DNA of 64,000 bases from Acidobacteriaceae bacterium KBS 146 (GTDB taxonomy: Bacteria > Acidobacteriota > Terriglobia > Terriglobales > Acidobacteriaceae), in assembly GCA_000688615.1 (NCBI GenBank), contig JHVA01000001.1, positions 3,596,001-3,660,000 on the forward strand, read 5' to 3'. Below are positions 59,180-64,000 of this stretch, piece by piece. Position numbers and translations under genes: made by a program. The notes under the pieces are model-generated. The model worked only from the letters and a program-made list of their open reading frames with translations, was not told the origin of the DNA and made no database searches. Within the stretch, counting starts at the first letter, position 1. Every line of letters starts with the position of its first letter.

Positions 59180-60997
59180 ATGGCAACACTCGACTGGTTA
59201 ATTTTGGCGGTTTACTGCTTGATTGTTCTAGGTCTTGCGCTCTATTTCCAGGCGCGCGCCAGCAAAGGAATGGAAGAGTTTTTTGTTGCGGGGCGCGACC
59301 TTCCATGGTGGGTAATTGGATTTGCCGATGTGGCCGGATACACAGGTGGTGGCCAGGGCTTTGTCATGGTCCTCTTCCTTTCTGGCTTCGCGGGCTTGTG
59401 GCTTATGGCTTGGGTAAGTTGGGTTATCTGGATGCCTCTCGTCGCAATCATATGGGCGCCTATGTGGCGACGGCTCGGCGTCGTAACGACCGGAGAATTT
59501 ATCGAACGCCGCTATGCCGGCCGCCGCGCCGCTGTCTATCGCAATATCTATGCTGTCTACGCTTGCTTAGTGTGGGGAATCACCTCCATCGCGTATGGCG
59601 CCGCCTGGATGGCAGTCACTGCCAGCCCCGTACTTGGATGGAAGCCGATGTCGGTCATCCTGGTCTTCGGTGGCTTCACGATTGTTTATAGCCTGATGGC
59701 AGGCCTATTCGCTGTTGCGTATAACGACGTCCTGCAGTTCGTGATTTTAATTGGAGGAAATTTACTGTTCGGCCTGCTTCTTGTCTCCAGGGCGGGCGGG
59801 CTCTCCCATATTTTGGCGCAGATTGTGGCATCCAGAGGTTCTCAATTTCTGGCGCCGTTGCCCAGCGGGTCATCGCTGACGGGTGTCACTTTACTAGCCC
59901 TTTGTGTGCAAGGCCTCTTCTTCGCAGGCTCTCCCTTTGCTGGTGAAGGTTGGACAGCGCAGCGCTTTATGGCAGCCCGCAATGAACGTCATGCGATTCT
60001 GGGGCAGATGGCCAATGGTGTTCTCGCACTAGCCATCAGGTTGATTCCATTTATTGTGATCGCACTCGCAGCTGCGGCGCTGTTTCCATCGAGTGCCGTT
60101 TCAGTTCCGGCATCACTTTGGGGAGATCTGGTTAAACGTTATGCGCCTCCCGGTCTATTTGGCCTGTTGCTTGTCAGCAGCCTCGCAGGGTATATGGCCG
60201 CGATATCTTCGATCGGCAATTGGGCCGCTAGCTATGTTGTCAATGATGTTTACAAACGCAGCATACGACCCGATGCCACACAGAAGGAGTTTGTGCTGGT
60301 GAGCCGAGTCGTAACGGGTGTGCTGTTAGTCGTCGCATTTCTGTGGGGAGGATTTATTCATCCGGAACAACTGGACAAATGGATCCTCTTCATTAACTCC
60401 GCTCTCATCGTTTTTTCGCTTCCTCTCGCATGGTTGAAATGGTTTTGGTGGCGGACGAATGCGGTCGGAGATATGGTCGGCGTTCTTGGCGGATTTCCAG
60501 CGGGATATCTGATCTGGTTTGGTAGCGATTCTGTGTTGCCCAGTGGGCTTCGAACCGCATTGAGTCGGCTAACCGGATGGAACTGGAATGGGATAATACC
60601 TGCATTCAGCGATCTGGATCGCTTTCCCTTTTGGATGGGCTTTGCCATTCTCTTCGGGATAGGTTGGATAGCGATCCTTGCGGCAACGCTTTTGACCAAG
60701 CCAGAACCAATGCATGTGCTTGAGGACTTTTACTGTGCCGCGCGCCCTGTCGGTTTATGGGGACCCGTGCGCCGCAGTCTTAACGCTAAGGGGCAAGAGC
60801 CCATGGCGAACCATCTTGGAAAAGATCTTTCGGCCAGCGCCTGGGGAATTCTTTTCTACTTCTCTTTGTGTGTGGGCCTCTTCAGCGCGATGGGCGGACG
60901 AATTCCCCACGCTTGTGGAGGATTTGCGGTTGCTCTGGTTAGTGGCTATTTCTTTGCCCGTAAAGCGATAGCGCGGCTTGCGGTTGGTTCTCATTAA
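59180..60997 (+). CDS. Sodium:solute symporter (SSS family)
   Basis: The 605-residue protein has about 14 hydrophobic helices and the SSS features: WLILAVYCLIVLGLALYFQA as helix 1, then GMEEFFVAGRDLPWWVIGFA, the unwound helix region with GYTGGGQGFVMVL, and SSLAGYMAAISSIGNWAASY, a sodium-site segment with neighbouring Ser residues. SSS carriers use the sodium gradient to import sugars, sugar acids, amino acids or polyols through the inner membrane. The last 80 residues add a cytoplasmic stretch and extra helices. The enolase-superfamily gene starts 35 bp after its stop, so the transporter and enzyme should share a transcript and a substrate. Confidence 0.93.
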   Translation: MATLDWLILAVYCLIVLGLALYFQARASKGMEEFFVAGRDLPWWVIGFADVAGYTGGGQGFVMVLFLSGFAGLWLMAWVSWVIWMPLVAIIWAPMWRRLGVVTTGEFIERRYAGRRAAVYRNIYAVYACLVWGITSIAYGAAWMAVTASPVLGWKPMSVILVFGGFTIVYSLMAGLFAVAYNDVLQFVILIGGNLLFGLLLVSRAGGLSHILAQIVASRGSQFLAPLPSGSSLTGVTLLALCVQGLFFAGSPFAGEGWTAQRFMAARNERHAILGQMANGVLALAIRLIPFIVIALAAAALFPSSAVSVPASLWGDLVKRYAPPGLFGLLLVSSLAGYMAAISSIGNWAASYVVNDVYKRSIRPDATQKEFVLVSRVVTGVLLVVAFLWGGFIHPEQLDKWILFINSALIVFSLPLAWLKWFWWRTNAVGDMVGVLGGFPAGYLIWFGSDSVLPSGLRTALSRLTGWNWNGIIPAFSDLDRFPFWMGFAILFGIGWIAILAATLLTKPEPMHVLEDFYCAARPVGLWGPVRRSLNAKGQEPMANHLGKDLSASAWGILFYFSLCVGLFSAMGGRIPHACGGFAVALVSGYFFARKAIARLAVGSH

Positions 60998-61032
60998 TCT
61001 TTTTACTGGTATCGAAAGGGTTCCTGCATTCT

Positions 61033-62124
61033 ATGAAGATCACTGCCGTCAATGCGATTCCTACGTCTCTGGTTGTCAACCCGAAGCTTGCGATTGTTAG
61101 TGCTGCCGGAGCCCACCCCGAGTCACACTATCTGGCTATTACAGTGCAGACCGACGAGGGGTTGGTGGGATACGGTGAGGCGACGGTGGCGCCTGGGTGG
61201 AGTGGCGAAAGCCAGGGTACGGCACTTGTTCTCATACAACAGATGCTTGCACATGCATTGATTGGATCCGACCCGCTGCAAACGAACATGCTTGTGGATC
61301 GGATCGATCGCATGTTAATCGGGAATCCGTTTACCAAAGCGGCGCTCGAAATAGCTTTACTCGATCTGAAAGGTAAGGCTCTGGGGCTGCCAGTGTACAT
61401 GTTGCTTGGAGGCGCCCGACGGCAGGGCAAGATTCCTCTGAAGTTTTCGATCGGTGCTTTTTCTCCGAAAGAAGCTGTGCGTATTGCAAAACATGCTGCG
61501 AATTTAGGGTTACGGGCCGCAAAGGTAAAGGTCGGCCTGGTTGTGGAGGATGACATCGCGCGAGTACAGGCAGTGCGAAGCGAGATGGGCGATGATTTCC
61601 GTCTGGCTGTTGACGCCAATTCGGGATGGACTGAGGCAGATGCGGTTCGAGCCCTCCCTGCTTTGGAACGGCTGGGAGTTAATGCGATTGAGCAGCCATT
61701 AAGACGTGGAGACTTTCGCGGATGCTATCGATTACGGCAACGTACGCACATCCCGCTGATGCTCGACGAATCGGTCTTTACAAGACAAGATGCGATCGAA
61801 GCGATTCGCGAAGATGCATGCGATTTCATCAGCGTCTATCCAGGCAAGAATGGCGGCATTTTGAAATCGATGGAAATTGCGCAGATCGCCACCGCTGCAG
61901 GTATTGAATGCACAATCGGCAGCAATCTTGAGATGGATCTTGGTACAGCCGCAATGTTGCATTTGGCGGTCGCGATGCCAAATCTTGCTACGACTGTGGA
62001 CCATGACATACTCGGCCCGCTGTACTATCTCGAGTCTCTGACACAACGCCCAATATCTTATGAGGATGGTTGCGCTGTATTGCCGGAAGGCAATGGATTG
62101 GGCCTCGAGTTTCGTGAGGCGTAG
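61033..62124 (+). CDS. Mandelate racemase/muconate-lactonizing-type enolase-superfamily enzyme
   Basis: The 363-residue protein has the N-terminal capping domain (about 1-125) and the modified TIM barrel. Catalytic residues can be read: AAKVKVG (Lys-x-Lys, about residues 162-164), metal ligands Asp in AVDANSGW, Glu in IEQPL and Asp in MLDESVF, and a Lys in VYPGKNGG on the far barrel side, the MLE-subgroup arrangement. These enzymes abstract the proton alpha to a carboxylate and then cycloisomerise, dehydrate, racemise or epimerise. With a lactonase-like amidohydrolase nearby, lactonisation or its reverse is plausible, but the reaction cannot be fixed. It is co-transcribed with the symporter and converges with the creatininase-family gene. 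Confidence 0.92.
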   Translation: MKITAVNAIPTSLVVNPKLAIVSAAGAHPESHYLAITVQTDEGLVGYGEATVAPGWSGESQGTALVLIQQMLAHALIGSDPLQTNMLVDRIDRMLIGNPFTKAALEIALLDLKGKALGLPVYMLLGGARRQGKIPLKFSIGAFSPKEAVRIAKHAANLGLRAAKVKVGLVVEDDIARVQAVRSEMGDDFRLAVDANSGWTEADAVRALPALERLGVNAIEQPLRRGDFRGCYRLRQRTHIPLMLDESVFTRQDAIEAIREDACDFISVYPGKNGGILKSMEIAQIATAAGIECTIGSNLEMDLGTAAMLHLAVAMPNLATTVDHDILGPLYYLESLTQRPISYEDGCAVLPEGNGLGLEFREA

Positions 62125-62130
62125 AAAAAT

Positions 62131-62916
62131 CTAGTCACCAATTGGACGAAATTCATCAATCCGTCCCGACTCGATCTCGCTGACCAGTTCCGCGAGTCGG
62201 TCTATGATTGCTGTAAAGAAGCGCTCGCCTTTTTCAGCCGAGGCTGTACGAGGGTCTCCTACTGCTCCATATTGGCTGATCTCTGAAAAATGTCGCGAGA
62301 CGGTGATGGATCCACCTTTGAGCATATCTTTGCCGGCAAACTCAGAGACAGCTTGACGACCATCGGGTGCGATTCGCTGACCGCGAACAAGGTCCGGCCT
62401 CACTGCGAGCACGAGCGAGGTCTCCAACTCACAGGCATGTCCCATCCCTCCAATCGAACTCTCTCTTATCGAAGCCAGTCCGGTCGCAGCCGCATTCCAA
62501 TAGGTAACGCCCACAATGCGGGTGTTTGGATGCGCCTCCCTGCATTTGGTTAGCACGAGGTCGAGGGCCGAAACATTTCCGCCATGCGAATTGATGACTA
62601 AGATCTTGCGGAAACCTGCTCGAGCTATCGATCCAAGCGTCTCAAACGCCATTGCCAGGTAGGTTTCAACGGATGTAGTAAGCGTTCCGCTGAAGCTCAT
62701 GTGATGCAGTGAAAGGCCCAGCCACTGGGTTGGAAGAACGAGAAGCCGCTGATTACAAGCCGCATCCAGACGTCGCGAGATCTCTTGGCCGATAAGTGCG
62801 TCGGTCTCCATCGGAAGGTGAGTTCCATGCTGCTCCATGGCGCCAAATGTTGCCACAACGACGGTGGAACGGTTCAGCGCGTCAATCTCTTGCCAGGTCA
62901 TCTCCTGAAGCAGCAT
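62131..62916 (-). CDS. Creatininase-family amidohydrolase
   Basis: The 261-residue protein carries all the family's metal-site motifs: GAMEQHGTHLPMETDA (Glu, His and Asp ligands, about residues 25-40), VINSHGGN, and GHACELETSLVL with its Glu. Family members include creatininase, the ArfB formamide hydrolase, mycofactocin peptidase MftE, and an inosose-ring hydrolase of an alternative inositol pathway, so either an amide or a cyclic ketone may be split. Its stop is six bases from that of the enolase-type gene. Two candidate operator sites lie upstream, between it and RidA. Confidence 0.92.
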   Translation of the reverse strand: MLLQEMTWQEIDALNRSTVVVATFGAMEQHGTHLPMETDALIGQEISRRLDAACNQRLLVLPTQWLGLSLHHMSFSGTLTTSVETYLAMAFETLGSIARAGFRKILVINSHGGNVSALDLVLTKCREAHPNTRIVGVTYWNAAATGLASIRESSIGGMGHACELETSLVLAVRPDLVRGQRIAPDGRQAVSEFAGKDMLKGGSITVSRHFSEISQYGAVGDPRTASAEKGERFFTAIIDRLAELVSEIESGRIDEFRPIGD

Positions 62917-63024
62917 GTTCTGTCCTTGTCCTATTCTCTTTGATAGTGATGCGAATGCGGCGCAAATAGAGAAGCGTCTGGATGTTTATATAGAATGCGC
63001 CTTCAGGTACAGAGCGCCAGTATA

Positions 63025-63046
63025 GTCGTCCACCTGGTTGGACAAA
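63025..63046. promoter_or_regulatory. Candidate operator site 3 (GTCC-N8-GGAC)
   Basis: TCGTCCACC then TTGGACAAA keeps both half-sites at the same spacing; 16 of 22 positions agree with the perfect palindrome. It begins 109 bp before the creatininase-family start and its centre is 62 bp from that of site 4. Confidence 0.5.
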
Positions 63047-63086
63047 ATGTTAAGGCGATTCCGCTGGTACTGCTGATGATCGATCA

Positions 63087-63108
63087 TGCGGCCATAATGC
63101 TGGACGAT
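63087..63108. promoter_or_regulatory. Candidate operator site 4 (GGCC-N8-GGAC)
   Basis: The right arm ATGCTGGACGA is identical to that of the perfect palindrome and the left half-site differs by one base; 17 of 22 positions agree, the best of the imperfect sites. It ends 63 bp before the RidA start. Confidence 0.55.
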
Positions 63109-63171
63109 TTCAGTTGGAATCACTTTTCGGAGTGAGGTAATCCACGAAACCGTTGTATAGGCTGTATCCAT

Positions 63172-63546
63172 ATGAGATTCCTTCGAACGAGCGCAACGTT
63201 TCCATTTAGTGCAGCGGTGATTCACAATGGCCCCGTGATGGAGGCCGTTCTAACGGGCATCCCTCCAGGAGATAGTGCTCCTGTACCGGGAGGCGTGGGG
63301 GAGGAGATGCGGGAGATCTTCCGTCAGTATGATGATCTGCTCAAGGAAGCAGGTGTTGAACGGACCGCGGTTGTTTCAGTCCGGTTGTACCTTCAGAACG
63401 TAGTACGCGATATCGCTGAGGTCAATGCAATCTATCGCGAGTACTTTGGAGACCATCCTCCGAACCGAAGGGCCTATGGCGTGGATCTGCAGACTGGCAT
63501 GCTTGTAGAAGCTGCCATCGTAGCGGAGCTTCCTTCTTCGCTTTAG
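63172..63546 (+). CDS. RidA/YjgF family protein (enamine/imine deaminase-like)
   Basis: The 124-residue protein has the RidA chorismate-mutase-like fold: FPFSAAVIHNGPVMEAVLTG, then EEMREIFRQYDDLLKEAGVE, VVSVRLYLQNVVRDIAEVNA, YFGDHPPNRRAYGVDL and a final LVEAAIVAEL. The Arg that binds the substrate carboxylate in active members may be that in NRRAYGV, and the closing Glu is kept in VEAAI. RidA proteins release ammonia from reactive enamines or imines; others in catabolic operons have specialised hydrolytic roles. It is divergent from the creatininase-family gene across two candidate operators, and its stop is four bases from the SDR stop. Confidence 0.9.
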   Translation: MRFLRTSATFPFSAAVIHNGPVMEAVLTGIPPGDSAPVPGGVGEEMREIFRQYDDLLKEAGVERTAVVSVRLYLQNVVRDIAEVNAIYREYFGDHPPNRRAYGVDLQTGMLVEAAIVAELPSSL

Positions 63547-63550
63547 GCGC

Positions 63551-64000
63551 TCATGGGGCGATCGATGGTAGCCGGCGGGTCGATGTGAGTCCGCCGTCTA
63601 CAGGTATGATCGCCCCATTGATAAAGTTGGCCTGATCTGAAGCAAGAAACAAAATTGTTGCTGCGATATCACGAACGTGACCGAATTCACTTGCTGGGTA
63701 GAGGCTTCTTAGATCGGCCGCGATCTGTGGCCTGTCACGATAAAAGTCTGCCGAATTCTCGCTCATCACTGTACCCGGGCTGACCGAATTAGCCCTTATA
63801 CCAAACCGTGCATAATGTGCCGCTGTGAGCCGGGTCAGGGATTCAATACCGCCTTTTGCTGCTGTGTAGGCTGCGAGGTTGATTCCGACCGCCGCGTTCG
63901 CCGAACTAAGATTTACGATTGCACCTGATCCCCGGGGCATCATGATTTTCAATGCTTCCCGAGAACATAGAAAGACACTGCGCAGGCATATCCCGAGGAC
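63551..64000 (-). CDS. Short-chain dehydrogenase/reductase, C-terminal part (gene runs off the right edge)
   Basis: The last 149 codons are in the window; the frame is open to base 64000, so the N-terminal cofactor-binding half lies outside. Visible features are VFLCSREALKIMMPRGSGAI, the catalytic Ser region IVNLSSANA, YTAAKGG with the active-site Tyr and Lys, RANSVSPGTV and the end INGAIIPVDGGLTS. This is a classical FabG-like SDR. It is convergent with RidA with only four bases between the stops. It may be a further oxidoreductase of the same catabolic route. Confidence 0.9.
   Translation of the reverse strand, partial: VLGICLRSVFLCSREALKIMMPRGSGAIVNLSSANAAVGINLAAYTAAKGGIESLTRLTAAHYARFGIRANSVSPGTVMSENSADFYRDRPQIAADLRSLYPASEFGHVRDIAATILFLASDQANFINGAIIPVDGGLTSTRRLPSIAP

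Noticed and set aside
62986..63171. Minus-strand 61-codon frame with AAGGA before its ATG, opposite to RidA
   Set aside because: It would cover both operator-like sites in a divergent promoter region, and the product has no family features.

Overview
The window reads as a chromosomal segment of an Acidobacteriota bacterium, most likely Terriglobia/Acidobacteriaceae. Three very large Oar-like TonB-dependent receptors (each with an N-terminal carboxypeptidase-regulatory-like domain and a C-terminal Phe) come without SusD partners and sit beside glycoside hydrolases, and there are several acidobacterial small-protein types. Lipid A genes (fabZ, lpxA, lpxI), OmpH/Skp-like chaperones and MacAB-type efflux show a Gram-negative envelope. 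No rRNA, tRNA, CRISPR array or insertion sequence was recognised.

Left part (1-29,290), mostly housekeeping: a truncated TldD/PmbA-like protein, an M48 CAAX protease, a HIT hydrolase, a pseudo-receiver protein with a disordered Arg-rich region, two tandem OmpH-like chaperones behind a near-consensus sigma70 promoter, lepA, an MltD-like transglycosylase, a bipolar acidic/histone-H1-like protein, a periplasmic PrxQ, lpxI, a family 2 glycosyltransferase, a GMC oxidoreductase fragment, a TPR/winged-helix regulator with a beta-propeller protein, a macA/ATPase/permease operon, fabZ-lpxA, a LolA-like protein, short-chain dehydrogenases, a pectinesterase, a DUF2256/DUF3253 protein and tyrS.

Middle part (29,300-56,160), polysaccharide use: a GH28-like gene remnant, TonB receptor 1, TonB receptor 2 followed by a Tat-exported DUF4450 protein, GH172 and GH116 enzymes, a TIM-barrel glycosidase on the other strand, an operon of a dimethylformamidase-like protein, a HisD/HpsN-type dehydrogenase and a RraA-type lyase, then TonB receptor 3 with a DUF4091 protein.

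Right part (56,231-64,000), small-molecule catabolism: IclR regulator and amidohydrolase with overlapping ends, an SDR, a sodium/solute symporter plus enolase-superfamily enzyme, a creatininase-family amidohydrolase, a RidA protein and a truncated SDR.

The most interesting signal is a set of six related inverted repeats (core TCCA-N6-TGGA, half-sites GTCC/GGAC eight bases apart). They lie upstream of the IclR gene, in the SDR/symporter gap, twice in the creatininase/RidA gap, and upstream of the dimethylformamidase-like operon and of TonB receptor 3. This suggests one regulon, plausibly controlled by the IclR protein, joining outer-membrane uptake, glycan trimming, inner-membrane transport and breakdown of one unknown, possibly nitrogen-containing, carbohydrate-derived substrate.
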